In this document: piece after piece, positions 45,186 to 53,931 of the stretch
How the letters are laid out: each line of letters starts with the position of its first letter
How positions within the stretch are numbered: position 1 is the first letter of the stretch
NCBI RefSeq assembly: GCF_014280965.1
Contig: NZ_JACODZ010000005.1
Coordinates: 62,001 to 126,000 of the forward strand
DNA length: 64,000 nucleotides
Reading direction: 5' to 3'
Source of the DNA: Echinicola salinicaeni
GTDB taxonomy: Bacteria > Bacteroidota > Bacteroidia > Cytophagales > Cyclobacteriaceae
Notes under the pieces: model-generated
What the model saw: the letters and a program-made list of their open reading frames with translations, nothing else
What the model was told of the DNA's origin: nothing
Database searches by the model: none
Program-made: the position numbers and the translations under genes

Positions 45186-45863
45186 ATGAAATCAATACAA
45201 CGCGAGTCCAGAAGAAAGTTCCTGGGGACTTTGGCTACTACAGCCACGCTTTCCACTGTGGCCCTCCCATTGATGGGCCAACCTGTTTCTAATATAGCTA
45301 ATACAAAATTATTGAAAGATTCTGACGAATGGTTTAAAGAAGTGAAAGGAAAACACCGAGTAGTATATGATGCACCAGAACCCCATAATGGCTTTCAATT
45401 TATATGGTCATGGGCGTTTTATCTTACCAATAATCAAACTGGCACACCCGATGAAGATATGACTTCTGTCATTGTACTTAGGCATAATGCTATCCCATTT
45501 GCCATGAAAGATGAACTTTGGGAGAAATATAAGTTTGGAGAAAACTTCAATATCACCGATAATACCACTGGTGCTCCTGCTATCAGAAACCCATATTATC
45601 AACCCACAGAAGGTGATTACCCAATGCCCGGAATTGATGGCATAGAACGTCAAATAGAAAGAGGTGTAATGGTATGTGTATGTGATCTTGCCTTAACTGT
45701 ATACAGTAGCATGATGGCACAGAAAATGGAAATGGACCCTGAAGCGGTAAAAGCAGAATGGGTAGCGGGGGTATTACCACATATTCAAGTAGTGCCTTCT
45801 GGGGTTTGGGCCTTGGGAAGAGCACAAGAGCATAAGTGTGGATATATCTACGCTGGGGGCTGA
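45186..45863 (+). CDS. Tat-exported DsrE-like protein
   Basis: A 225-residue protein with a twin-arginine leader (ESRRKFLGTLATTATLSTVAL). The mature part has blocks seen in exported DsrE-like proteins: SVIVLRHNAIPFAMKDELWEKY, TGAPAIRNPYY, a CVCDLALTVY stretch, and PSGVWALGRAQEHKCGYIY near the end, where one conserved cysteine lies. Its function is unknown. The ATG at 45186 is preferred over the upstream in-frame start because it begins the Tat signal. It is followed 17 bp later by a DsrE gene and then by a dihaem cytochrome, suggesting a periplasmic sulfur-redox unit. Confidence 0.7.
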   Translation: MKSIQRESRRKFLGTLATTATLSTVALPLMGQPVSNIANTKLLKDSDEWFKEVKGKHRVVYDAPEPHNGFQFIWSWAFYLTNNQTGTPDEDMTSVIVLRHNAIPFAMKDELWEKYKFGENFNITDNTTGAPAIRNPYYQPTEGDYPMPGIDGIERQIERGVMVCVCDLALTVYSSMMAQKMEMDPEAVKAEWVAGVLPHIQVVPSGVWALGRAQEHKCGYIYAGG

Positions 45864-45880
45864 TCATAAAATACAAAGTC

Positions 45881-46294
45881 ATGAAAAAGTTTCTTATTAT
45901 CCCCCTAATGTTGCTGGTAATAAGTGTCTGGGCACAAACTACACCGGTAAAAATTGCCTTTGACCTTACCAGTAAAGAGGAGTCCGCACACCAAACAACG
46001 ATGAGGCATGTAAAAATGATGTCTGAAGCCTATCCGAAATCTCAGTTTGAGGTAGTCATTTATGGTGGTGCGATCTCCATGGTTCTGAATGATAAATCCA
46101 CAGTGGCCGACCAGATCAAGGCCTTTGAAGGAAATGAAAATGTAAAGATCAAAGTATGTGAAGGAACCATGAAAAGACACAATATTGATAAATCCCAGCT
46201 ATTGCCGGGTGTGGGAACAGTTCCTGACGGTATCCTGGAATTAGTGGAAAAGCAAAAAGAAGGCTGGGGCTATATCAAAGAAATACCAAAATAA
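45881..46294 (+). CDS. exported DsrE/DsrF-like protein
   Basis: A 137-residue protein with a Sec signal (KKFLIIPLMLLVISVWAQ). The mature DsrE-fold domain shows KIAFDLTS, a YGGAISMV strand, and VKIKVCEGTMKRHNIDKSQLLPGVGTVPDGILELV; the C in KVCEGTMKR is the conserved cysteine position, and the KQKEGWGYIKE C-terminus is typical of YchN-like proteins. Cytosolic DsrE proteins relay sulfane sulfur; a secreted version is unusual. The ATG at 45881 is chosen over 45836 because it begins the signal peptide. Confidence 0.85.
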   Translation: MKKFLIIPLMLLVISVWAQTTPVKIAFDLTSKEESAHQTTMRHVKMMSEAYPKSQFEVVIYGGAISMVLNDKSTVADQIKAFEGNENVKIKVCEGTMKRHNIDKSQLLPGVGTVPDGILELVEKQKEGWGYIKEIPK

Positions 46295-46337
46295 ATAGAT
46301 AAATCATATTGCCCTAAACTTATTAAACTTAGTTAAA

Positions 46338-47372
46338 ATGCCTAAGGAGGATAAATTCGTCCCATTATTACGAAAACTGATCAAAGCTGTTCAGCTTTTG
46401 ATTGTTTGCGTTCTAAGTACAAGTGCATTTTTTATCAGTAAGGAATTGGGGCTCTTCGAGATCAAACCTCTTTTTGGCTCACAAGAGAACAATAACGAAG
46501 CAATTACCAATGAACCAATAGACTTACAGTACTGGCAAGCCCCAGACACCAGCGCTATCCCTATGAACCCTGAAGGAGACCTGATAAGATATGGGCGAAA
46601 TTTGATCGCCCATACAGCAGTCTACCTAGGTCCAAAAGGAAAGGCCTTCCAAATCAGCAATGGCATGAACTGCCAAAACTGTCACCTTAAAGCAGGCACC
46701 ATACCTTTTGGCAATAATTATGGAAAAGTAGCCTCGACATATCCCAAACTCAGAAATAGGTCTGGATCTGTGGAAGGTTTTGAAAAACGCATCAATGACT
46801 GCATCGAAAGAAGTCTAAATGGTGAAAAACTACCAGAAGACAGCCGTGAAATGAAAGCCATGGTTGCCTATCTAAAATGGGTAGGCAAAGAGGTACCAAA
46901 AGGACAAATGATGCCCGGCTTTGGACTTAAATCTTTGGAACCTTTGGAAAGGGCTGCCGATCCTGTTAAGGGAGCTTTGGTATACAAAAATTATTGTGCC
47001 CGCTGTCATGGTGATAATGGGCAAGGTCAATTAGCTGCGAACGGTATCGAATGGTCCTACCCTCCACTTTTTGGAGAAAACAGCTATAATATAGGGGCCG
47101 GACTCTATAGGCTTTCAAGATTTGCGGCATTTGTCAAAGCCAATATGCCCTTTGGAATCAATCATGAAAACCCATTTTTATCTGATGAAGAGGCTTGGGA
47201 TGTGGCTGCATATGTCAATTCTATGCCCCGGCCAGAAAAGGACTTGTCTGGAGATTGGCCTGATGTTTCAAAAAAACCATTTGATCACCCTTTTGGGCCA
47301 TATTCTGATAGTTTCCCAGAATCACAGCATAAATATGGTCCCTTTACAGCCATCATCAATTCAAAACCATAG
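46338..47372 (+). CDS. tsdA: TsdA-like dihaem thiosulfate dehydrogenase
   Basis: A 344-residue c-type cytochrome anchored by one N-terminal helix (~18-35). Haem 1 is CQNCH (112-116), haem 2 is CARCH (220-224). The segment INDCIERSLNG (Cys155) matches the position of the axial cysteine ligand of TsdA, and EDSREMKAMVAYLKW matches TsdA closely. TsdA couples two thiosulfates to tetrathionate, or the reverse. It sits 43 bp after a DsrE gene. The assignment rests on motifs read by eye; a related cytochrome without this activity remains possible. Confidence 0.85.
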   Translation: MPKEDKFVPLLRKLIKAVQLLIVCVLSTSAFFISKELGLFEIKPLFGSQENNNEAITNEPIDLQYWQAPDTSAIPMNPEGDLIRYGRNLIAHTAVYLGPKGKAFQISNGMNCQNCHLKAGTIPFGNNYGKVASTYPKLRNRSGSVEGFEKRINDCIERSLNGEKLPEDSREMKAMVAYLKWVGKEVPKGQMMPGFGLKSLEPLERAADPVKGALVYKNYCARCHGDNGQGQLAANGIEWSYPPLFGENSYNIGAGLYRLSRFAAFVKANMPFGINHENPFLSDEEAWDVAAYVNSMPRPEKDLSGDWPDVSKKPFDHPFGPYSDSFPESQHKYGPFTAIINSKP

Positions 47373-47397
47373 CTATATTTAATTGAGGATAGCTATG
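47368..47397. terminator. inverted repeat at the convergent gene ends
   Basis: Perfect 9-bp arms CATAGCTAT / ATAGCTATG with a 12-base loop, overlapping both stop codons (cytochrome + strand, cyclase - strand). No T-run follows, so it may act as a weak two-way terminator. Confidence 0.5.
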
Positions 47398-48197
47398 ATT
47401 CTCAAAGGACCTCCACTGCCTCCTTTGATCTTTATCGGCAAAGCAATCACTTGAAAACCCTTTGCAGGAAGTTTATCCAAATGGGCCACATTTTCAAAAG
47501 CCGGAATATCATTGCTCATGAGGGCTACATGGGTTTCAAAATATTCCGATTGACCATAGTCTATACTTGGGGTATCTATCCCCACAGACTTAATCTTTCT
47601 TCGTTTCATTAGCCAAATGGCTGCCTCAGATGATAATCCTGGAAAATGTAAATCCTTAACCGCCTCGCTCCCACGTCCATCTGTTCCTAAATATTTCTTC
47701 TTATCAGGATAATACTTTCCGTGTCCCGACTGTAATAATACTATACTGCCCACTGGGATTTGCCCATTTACCGATTCCCATTTTTCAAGATCTTCAATGC
47801 TTACTTGGTAATCCCTATCTGCAAGCCCTTTTTCGCTGACATCTATTTTCACTCCCTCACCTATTAATTGATCCAAAGGTATCTCATCCACTGATACACC
47901 CTTTTCTGCAAAATGCACCGGGGCATCAATATGGGTCCCACCATGCTCTGAGGTCTCAAAATTATTGGCTGAGTAAAAGTATCCCTTTTCCGTTTGTCCT
48001 TTAGCTACCTCTTCAAGCTCAAACTCTTTTGCTGTAACCCAATAAACCGTTTCGTCAGAAAATGCATGGGTCAAGTCAATAATCTTACCTTTCAAGCTAC
48101 TACTTCCAGTTTTATCGCTCTCTTTCATAGTTTGCTGTTCTTTTTCCTCGCAGGAATAAAAAAGGCTAAGAATTATTATTAGATAAATTGGTTTCAT
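47379..48197 (-). CDS. cyclase-family lipoprotein (kynurenine formamidase-like fold)
   Basis: A 272-residue exported protein with a lipobox near LFYSCEEK and the cyclase-family metal motif HGGTHIDAPVHF near residues 85-96, followed by VLLQSGHGKYYPDKKKY and SIDYGQSEYFETHVALM. Family members hydrolyse N-formylkynurenine or cyclic imides/lactams with zinc or manganese. The lipoprotein location makes tryptophan catabolism unlikely. The ATG at 48197 begins the lipoprotein leader and is preferred to that at 48227. It converges with the tsdA-like gene. Confidence 0.8.
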   Translation of the reverse strand: MKPIYLIIILSLFYSCEEKEQQTMKESDKTGSSSLKGKIIDLTHAFSDETVYWVTAKEFELEEVAKGQTEKGYFYSANNFETSEHGGTHIDAPVHFAEKGVSVDEIPLDQLIGEGVKIDVSEKGLADRDYQVSIEDLEKWESVNGQIPVGSIVLLQSGHGKYYPDKKKYLGTDGRGSEAVKDLHFPGLSSEAAIWLMKRRKIKSVGIDTPSIDYGQSEYFETHVALMSNDIPAFENVAHLDKLPAKGFQVIALPIKIKGGSGGPLRIIAILN

Positions 48198-48303
48198 GGC
48201 TTTTGTATTTGATGATAGAATGAACAAAAAAATTGGACAGATTTTATTGTTTTAATATAACAAATCAATTCTGTAAATCAGCCATTAAACTCAAAAACGA
48301 CAA

Positions 48304-49011
48304 TTACCAGACAAATCCAATCAACAAGCCCAACAAAACAGCAATGCCAAAACTCAACATGGTACCAATCAACACATATTCAGTCTTTATGGTATCATCG
48401 TTTTTATATCTTAAAATTGACTTGGCAGCTATCAAAAAACCAACGGCTTCAAATTGCCTAAACAATATAAAAGTCAAAACCAAAACTCTTTCCAATACCC
48501 CTATCAATTTACCCGCATTGGGTAGATCATCCGAACCAGGCACCTTAATTTCATAGGCCCTAAATACCTCTTTTATAAATATATTAGCTGGTTTTAAACA
48601 TAACATATAGCAAAAAACAACCAATAGAAAGGACTTTGAACCAGGAATATTAAACCATGCATCTAATGAAGCATAACTGGCATAAGCATAGCAAACTCCA
48701 GATAAAACGATTATGTGTAGCCCTTGATCTATAAAAAAAGCATATTTCCCCAATGATTTACTCTTATTGACCCAAGGCTTAAGCCCATCTATAAGATAAT
48801 GCATCAAAGCAATGATCAAGGCCCCAAACACAAAAGTCATCTGGAAAGATAAAAGCCAGGATAATAAAAATACAATTAATATATGCCATTTTAAAAATGG
48901 GCTTCTAAACCCTAATTCATTCTTTTGAATAGCCAGTCTATCTGATTGAAAAAAAAAGTCTGCCAATACATGGGCAATCAACTGAAGTATAAAAAATTGA
49001 ATAGGACTCAT
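48304..49011 (-). CDS. DUF3307 membrane protein
   Basis: A 235-residue membrane protein with about six hydrophobic segments. The N-terminal ADFFFQSDRLAIQKN near residues 16-31 and HYLIDGLKPW are the marks of DUF3307, an uncharacterised family. It lies 8 bp downstream of a SatD-family gene and is co-transcribed with it. Such SatD-DUF3307 pairs recur in Bacteroidota and Firmicutes; the role is unknown, with acid or stress tolerance suggested for the SatD family. Confidence 0.82.
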   Translation of the reverse strand: MSPIQFFILQLIAHVLADFFFQSDRLAIQKNELGFRSPFLKWHILIVFLLSWLLSFQMTFVFGALIIALMHYLIDGLKPWVNKSKSLGKYAFFIDQGLHIIVLSGVCYAYASYASLDAWFNIPGSKSFLLVVFCYMLCLKPANIFIKEVFRAYEIKVPGSDDLPNAGKLIGVLERVLVLTFILFRQFEAVGFLIAAKSILRYKNDDTIKTEYVLIGTMLSFGIAVLLGLLIGFVW

Positions 49012-49019
49012 GGATAATA

Positions 49020-49709
49020 TTACTTAATGGTTTTATTAAAATATGCTACAGTTTTCTCTATGCTATTCCAGCCTACGCTGGTACTATGTTGATTGACCAC
49101 TGATTGGCTAATTTCCAGTTTTTTGGCAATTTCTAATTCTGTCAATCCAAATAACTTCCAAAACAATACCTCTGATTGTCTCGCAGTGGATTTGCTCATA
49201 AGCACATCCAATAATCTCATCACTGGCTCCATTTGCTCATTGAGAACTTCATTATGAGAGGTAAAAAACAAGGTGTTTTTTATGACCACCCTTTCCTTGC
49301 CATGGCTCGACGAAGATTGATTAATCAACCTTCCCGCCAAATAAACTGCTTCCCCATCAATAACTCCTTTTTTCGGATCAAATCTCGACAATTCCCCAAT
49401 GGCAATTGCCAATCTGACTCCATGTGTCTTAAAAAGACTGATCCTATTATTGTCCTCACTATTATCTGCCTGCTTCGGATTATAAGACTTTACGAAACTT
49501 TTTACAAGCATCGCCACCCTCAAAGCATCGCCTGGTGTTTCGCAAACACATTCCAGATAATCTCCCTTTATCAGTCTTCCATAAATCCCCCATTTTTCAT
49601 CTAGGGTTTTTAATAGGTCTTTTAACTTTTCTTCTAGGGCCGACCTATCCTCTACCACTAAACTTGTAGAAGAAATGATGTCTCCAGAAATCACCGCTAC
49701 TTTTTTCAT
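49020..49709 (-). CDS. SatD-family regulator-like protein
   Basis: A 229-residue protein. The N-terminus KVAVISGDIISSTSL and the GDYLECVCETPGDALRVAMLVKS region fit the SatD family (nucleotide-cyclase-like fold). Residues ~165-225 (SEVLFWKLFGLTELEIAKKLEISQSVVNQHSTSVGW) form a helix-turn-helix, so it probably binds DNA and controls the DUF3307 partner. The spacer upstream (49710-49836) has four AT-rich ACTTATA/CTATAAAT-like repeats that could be its sites. Autoregulation is inference. Confidence 0.8.
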   Translation of the reverse strand: MKKVAVISGDIISSTSLVVEDRSALEEKLKDLLKTLDEKWGIYGRLIKGDYLECVCETPGDALRVAMLVKSFVKSYNPKQADNSEDNNRISLFKTHGVRLAIAIGELSRFDPKKGVIDGEAVYLAGRLINQSSSSHGKERVVIKNTLFFTSHNEVLNEQMEPVMRLLDVLMSKSTARQSEVLFWKLFGLTELEIAKKLEISQSVVNQHSTSVGWNSIEKTVAYFNKTIK

Positions 49710-49739
49710 TTATTTACTTTTAGCTATCAAATATAAGCT

Positions 49740-49793
49740 TAAACACTTATAAATCCAATTTATATGCTTTTAAGCCTATAAATAACTTATATA
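49740..49793. promoter_or_regulatory. AT-rich repeat cluster upstream of the satD-like gene
   Basis: Four related elements in ~50 bp: ACTTATAAAT, ATTTATATG, CCTATAAATA and ACTTATATAG. They might bind the SatD-like HTH protein. Low sequence complexity makes this weak. Confidence 0.3.
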
Positions 49794-49836
49794 GTATTTT
49801 AAACATATATATATCTTAGCTAATAACTTTGAATCC

Positions 49837-50829
49837 CTATCGACCGATTTCTTCCATCACCCAATTTGTACGTGCAGCTGACTCTCCCGTAGAAGGGCTT
49901 GAGCCTTCTCCAAGAAGATCACTTACAATGGACTGAATGAGAAAGTATTGAATATGATTGGGCAGGTCAAATTCAAAGCTTTCTTTCTTGCCACTATCCG
50001 TTTCAAGAATAAACTTACCAGCCCCAAAAGTCTCATAGCTAATCTGTCCTTTGCTACCTATAATACTTGTATGGTCCACAGAAGAAACCTCACCACTTGA
50101 GAAACACCAGCTTCCTGTGCCCATCACCCCTGATTCAAACTCAAATGCTGCAGTAACCATATCTTCCGCCTCATAGATTCCTGCTTGATTGGACTTAAAT
50201 CCTTTGGCAGATTTTATTGGACCTAAAGCGAAATCCAGAAAATCCAACTGATGGGAAGCTAAATCATAAAAATATCCTCCACCGGCCATTTCAGGATTTA
50301 CCCGCCAATTATTATCTAAGTTTCTTACCACTTCAGGAACCAAAACCTGGTTCATTTGAATATTGACATACCTAATGTCTCCAATCACCCCTTCCTGAAT
50401 CAATTCCTTTATCTTGACAAAATGCGGTAAAGTCCTGCGATAATAAGCTACATATAATGGCACATCTGCCGCTTCACATGCTGCCAGCATTTCTTTACAT
50501 TCATCAAAGGTCCTGGCCATAGGCTTCTCCACATAAACAGGCTTTCCTGCAGCAGCAGCCTTCAAGGTAAGCCCTTTGTGGACATGGGGAGGTGTAGCTA
50601 TATAGATGGCATTGACCTCAGGATCATTAATTAATTCATCTGCATCAGTATACCATTTGGGCACCTGGTGCCTATGAGCGAAGTCCCTTACTTTTTCCTC
50701 ATTTCTTCGCATCACTGCAACAAGCCGGCTATTTTCAACCAAATTCATAGCAGGTGCACTCTTCTTTTCGCAAACGTCTCCAACACCCAAAACACCCCAT
50801 CGTACTTCTTTATCCTTTATTTTTTTCAT
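49837..50829 (-). CDS. Gfo/Idh/MocA-family oxidoreductase (pectin locus)
   Basis: A 330-residue NAD(P)-dependent dehydrogenase. The Rossmann motif is GVLGVGDVCEKKSAPAM near residue 13, then YIATPPHVHKGLTLKAA and PVYVEKPMARTFDEC (EKP), and YDLASHQLDFLDFALG with the second-domain histidine. It overlaps the Ldh-type dehydrogenase gene by 4 bp (ATGA) and lies beside pectate lyases, so it likely works on a sugar acid. The exact reaction is not known. Confidence 0.88.
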   Translation of the reverse strand: MKKIKDKEVRWGVLGVGDVCEKKSAPAMNLVENSRLVAVMRRNEEKVRDFAHRHQVPKWYTDADELINDPEVNAIYIATPPHVHKGLTLKAAAAGKPVYVEKPMARTFDECKEMLAACEAADVPLYVAYYRRTLPHFVKIKELIQEGVIGDIRYVNIQMNQVLVPEVVRNLDNNWRVNPEMAGGGYFYDLASHQLDFLDFALGPIKSAKGFKSNQAGIYEAEDMVTAAFEFESGVMGTGSWCFSSGEVSSVDHTSIIGSKGQISYETFGAGKFILETDSGKKESFEFDLPNHIQYFLIQSIVSDLLGEGSSPSTGESAARTNWVMEEIGR

Positions 50830-51839
50830 TCCAATATTTTTACGATTTGATTCCAGATATCCACATCTACAGGGACACCAAGCTCCAGATTCTCCTGCCG
50901 TACCCTCAATGTTTGTTCTCCAGGATACCTTACCTTTTTATTATTATCAAAAGTTTTGGATTGCTTAAGGTCTTCAATAACCTGCTCTGCCTTAGTATCC
51001 ATCCACTCTTCCAGCCCTAATTTCGAAGGCTCCAAGGCCACAAACACCTGCGAAAGGCCATACTCCTCACCACTTTCACCTACCTCATGAGTAGCCTGTC
51101 CCCCTGAAAGTATCGCGGCCAGCATATCCAACATTAGTGAAAGTCCCGCTCCCTTCCACAAACCAATCGGCATAGCGAGCTCATTTTCTATAATCTCCTT
51201 AGGTGATTTGGTCAAATCCCCCCGCTGATCGAAGCCTGCATCATAGGGCATATTCTGACCCTGCTTTTCAAAAATAGCCATCTTTCCATAGGCAAACTGC
51301 GACATCGCCATATCGAGCACTATCGAACCATTCTTCCTTGGAATAGCAATTACCAGAGGATTATTTCCTAATTTCGCCTCACTTCCTCCATAAGCAGGCA
51401 TATTGGGTTTGGTATTGGTAAAACAAATCCCTATACAAGCTTCATCAACTGCCTGCCAACCATAATTCCCAGCCCTCATCCAATGATTGGTGTTTTGCAT
51501 GGCCACGACACCCATTCCTGATTTTTTGGCTAATTGAATGGCCTTTTTCATGGCCAAATGGGCATTGATATTACCAGGACCGAGCCGCCCATTCCATCGT
51601 TCCAAAGAGCCGAATTGACCAATCCTTTCTGGTACTGCATTGGGCTGTATTAGCCCTTTTTTAATATAGCTCAAATAATGCAAAAATCGATTCAATCCAT
51701 GTGAGGGCACTCCGTCCAAACTCGATTGGGCAAATAGACGAGCACTAAGTGCTGCCCTATCAGGAAAAAATTGATTTTGAATAAGAATGCTGCTTAGGAC
51801 TTCCTGCAAACGAGAAAAAGGTATACGCTGGTCTTTCAT
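50826..51839 (-). CDS. malate/L-lactate dehydrogenase-type oxidoreductase (Ldh2 family)
   Basis: A 337-residue NAD(P)H oxidoreductase of the YlbC/YjmC/YiaK group. Family blocks are LDGVPSHGLNRFLHYL, GMGVVAMQNTNHWMRAGNYGW with the catalytic His, ICFTNTKPNMPAYGGSEAKLGNNPLVIAIPR and SGEEYGLSQVFVA near the end. Relatives in hexuronate operons (Bacillus yjmC) and 2,3-diketogulonate reductase YiaK suggest reduction of a keto-sugar acid. It is coupled to the Gfo/Idh gene. Confidence 0.87.
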   Translation of the reverse strand: MKDQRIPFSRLQEVLSSILIQNQFFPDRAALSARLFAQSSLDGVPSHGLNRFLHYLSYIKKGLIQPNAVPERIGQFGSLERWNGRLGPGNINAHLAMKKAIQLAKKSGMGVVAMQNTNHWMRAGNYGWQAVDEACIGICFTNTKPNMPAYGGSEAKLGNNPLVIAIPRKNGSIVLDMAMSQFAYGKMAIFEKQGQNMPYDAGFDQRGDLTKSPKEIIENELAMPIGLWKGAGLSLMLDMLAAILSGGQATHEVGESGEEYGLSQVFVALEPSKLGLEEWMDTKAEQVIEDLKQSKTFDNNKKVRYPGEQTLRVRQENLELGVPVDVDIWNQIVKILE

Positions 51840-51953
51840 AGTGAAGATATCAGATACAATTTATTGATAATCCATTCACCGACCAAGCGAAAATATATAA
51901 TAAATAGAAGAAGAATACACACAATATGACAATTTCTATCAAAGCGTGAAACA

Positions 51954-53288
51954 TCAATCACCAATCAATCCATTTAGGTAAATTTCAATATTGGTATATT
52001 TTTTATCCAAATCAAAACCAGCGGCATCCACTGCAGAATTGGGATCTAAATGGTGCTTTTTCTCCCAAGTATCTGGCATTCCATCCTGATCTGTATCTAA
52101 AGGTGCTTTTTCTGACTTTAACAATGGCCAGCCCCCCACATCCGATTGGCTATCAATAATCCCATTAGCGTGATTTCCAAAAGTACTATTACCCAACCGT
52201 ACTTCTTGAACTACCCTTTCATCCACTTGATCCCTTTTAAAACTTGCCCCTGCTTTGGCCAATACATTTTCATAAGCTACTTTGGCATCTATCTGATCAT
52301 CAGCTATAACATAAGGAAAAGGATCAGCCACCAATAAATCATCCACTTTATTCACACCATCGATTCCCTTACTGTTATCTTCACTAACCTCTTCAGAGGC
52401 GGTCATTATATTCCCTTCTACAAAAAACTTACCAAAAGGTGCATAGGGTTCCACAATTCTATCCCGATTTGTATGGGTAGCTGGACCTGCTTTATAATAA
52501 TTCCCAACAATATTATAATGCCCTTCTTCTCCTGCGTAAGAGCTGTTGCTCTTCCAGTTATAAATCACATTATTTCTGAAATCAACCACTTCCTTTTCTG
52601 GCATCTTATGATACCTTGCTCCATTAAACCTTGGTAATCTACTGTTATGACTAGCCAATAAATTATGGTGAAAAGTAGCTTTCATCCCTCCCCAAATTCC
52701 ACCGTATCCATGGTCACCTTTGGCATGAACAGATTCATTTAAGCTTTCTGAAATTATACACCATTGTAACGTGAAATTTTCATTATCATAAAAAGAACCA
52801 CACTCATCAGTCGCCCAACTCAGTGAGCAATGATCTATGATGATATCCTTGTTTCGAATGCAAGTCATCGCATCATCTTGCACCTCTCTGAGATCTCCTA
52901 AACGGCTTCGGATATACCTGATGATAACATTATCTCCTTTGATTTTGATCGGATAATTCTGAATGGTGATTCCATCCCCAGGAGCAGATTGGCCGGCAAT
53001 GGTCAAATTACCATAATTAATATCCAGACTTGACTCTAGTTCAATATTTCCAGAAACAGAAAAAACGACAATTCTAGGATACTTCTTTCTCAATGCTGCT
53101 CTAAGACTCCCGGGACCATCATTATTCAGGTTGCTCACCACCAACACCTTTCCACCCCTCCCTCCAGAAGTGTATTTCCCAAAACCATCAGCCCCAGGAA
53201 ATGCAAGCACATCTATATTCCCATTTTCTTGGGCATAAGCCAATCCAGCAAAACATATAATAATAATTAATCCAATTAGTTGTTTCAT
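51954..53288 (-). CDS. pectate lyase, PL1 type (secreted)
   Basis: A 444-residue enzyme with a Sec signal (KQLIGLIIIICFAGLAYAQ). The parallel beta-helix starts with AFPGADGFGKYTSGGRGGKV, then SLRAALR, VFSVSGNIEL, IRYIRSRLGD, and the IIIDHCSLSWATDECGSF calcium-binding region. HHNLLASHNSRLPRF holds the catalytic arginine pair typical of PL1. It cleaves polygalacturonate by beta-elimination. The C-terminus has DTDQDGMPDTWE, a calcium-binding repeat. It is paralogous to the enzyme at 53932. The VOC gene is 3 bp upstream. Confidence 0.92.
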   Translation of the reverse strand: MKQLIGLIIIICFAGLAYAQENGNIDVLAFPGADGFGKYTSGGRGGKVLVVSNLNNDGPGSLRAALRKKYPRIVVFSVSGNIELESSLDINYGNLTIAGQSAPGDGITIQNYPIKIKGDNVIIRYIRSRLGDLREVQDDAMTCIRNKDIIIDHCSLSWATDECGSFYDNENFTLQWCIISESLNESVHAKGDHGYGGIWGGMKATFHHNLLASHNSRLPRFNGARYHKMPEKEVVDFRNNVIYNWKSNSSYAGEEGHYNIVGNYYKAGPATHTNRDRIVEPYAPFGKFFVEGNIMTASEEVSEDNSKGIDGVNKVDDLLVADPFPYVIADDQIDAKVAYENVLAKAGASFKRDQVDERVVQEVRLGNSTFGNHANGIIDSQSDVGGWPLLKSEKAPLDTDQDGMPDTWEKKHHLDPNSAVDAAGFDLDKKYTNIEIYLNGLIGD

Positions 53289-53291
53289 GGC

Positions 53292-53693
53292 TTAAACTCC
53301 AGTTTTTGATGCCAGCATGGGCTTAGCTCTTTTACACAACTGTAAGGCCAAACCCCAAGGATCTTTTAGCATTACCAAATGTGAGCCGTCCCCTAAGATG
53401 TCATCGCTTATCAATTCCGCACCTGCTTTGATCAATCTATCCCTGTCTTTTGCAGGGTCTTCAGACACCAATGCCAAGTGTAAAACCAATGGATGTTGAT
53501 TTTCAAAGTCCAAAATTGGTGCATTGGGATTACTGTATATTTCAATCATAATGGTCCCACTGTCATCAGCTAAAAACGTCATATAAGGACTTTGATCCTT
53601 TTTCATAACGACTTTTAACCCAATATGCTTTTCGTACCAATCAGACATTGCTCTAGGTTGTGCGACATTAATTGCAAAATGCTCAAACTTCAT
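53292..53693 (-). CDS. VOC-family protein (glyoxalase fold)
   Basis: A 133-residue vicinal oxygen chelate protein with two beta-alpha-beta-beta-beta units: FEHFAINVAQPRAMSDWYEKHIGLKVV at the start, then MIEIYSNPNAPI, HLALVSEDPAKDRDRLIKAGAELI and MLKDPWGLALQL near the end. The metal-ligand pattern (His4, Glu near residue 52, His, Glu/Gln) is plausible. Related proteins sit in pectin and uronate loci, possibly acting on unsaturated uronates or as lactonases; unproven. It is 3 bp from the pectate lyase gene. Confidence 0.82.
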   Translation of the reverse strand: MKFEHFAINVAQPRAMSDWYEKHIGLKVVMKKDQSPYMTFLADDSGTIMIEIYSNPNAPILDFENQHPLVLHLALVSEDPAKDRDRLIKAGAELISDDILGDGSHLVMLKDPWGLALQLCKRAKPMLASKTGV

Positions 53694-53931
53694 AATTTTA
53701 AATTTATTCTTATGGTTCAGATAAATATATAGTGCCTTTAAGGGAAGAATTATTCAGGCCCATCCGCTTCCAGTTTCCGTAGAAGAAATCTTGCCCATAA
53801 TAAGTTACAATTGTAAATCATAGATCTATCGCTATTGACCTTAGAGTTCATAACAGTAACAGCACCTCATTTAGAACTATTTTACTATTCAGGTAACCAA
53901 ATACTTTATCTTGGTATAATCACCTATGAAT

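Noticed and set aside
45005-53836. A 14-bp identical word TCAATAGCGATAGA occurs near 45008 and, inverted, near 53823, both intergenic.
   Set aside because: Chance pairs of 14-bp words are expected in 64 kb, flanks do not align, and no hairpin or conserved context was found.
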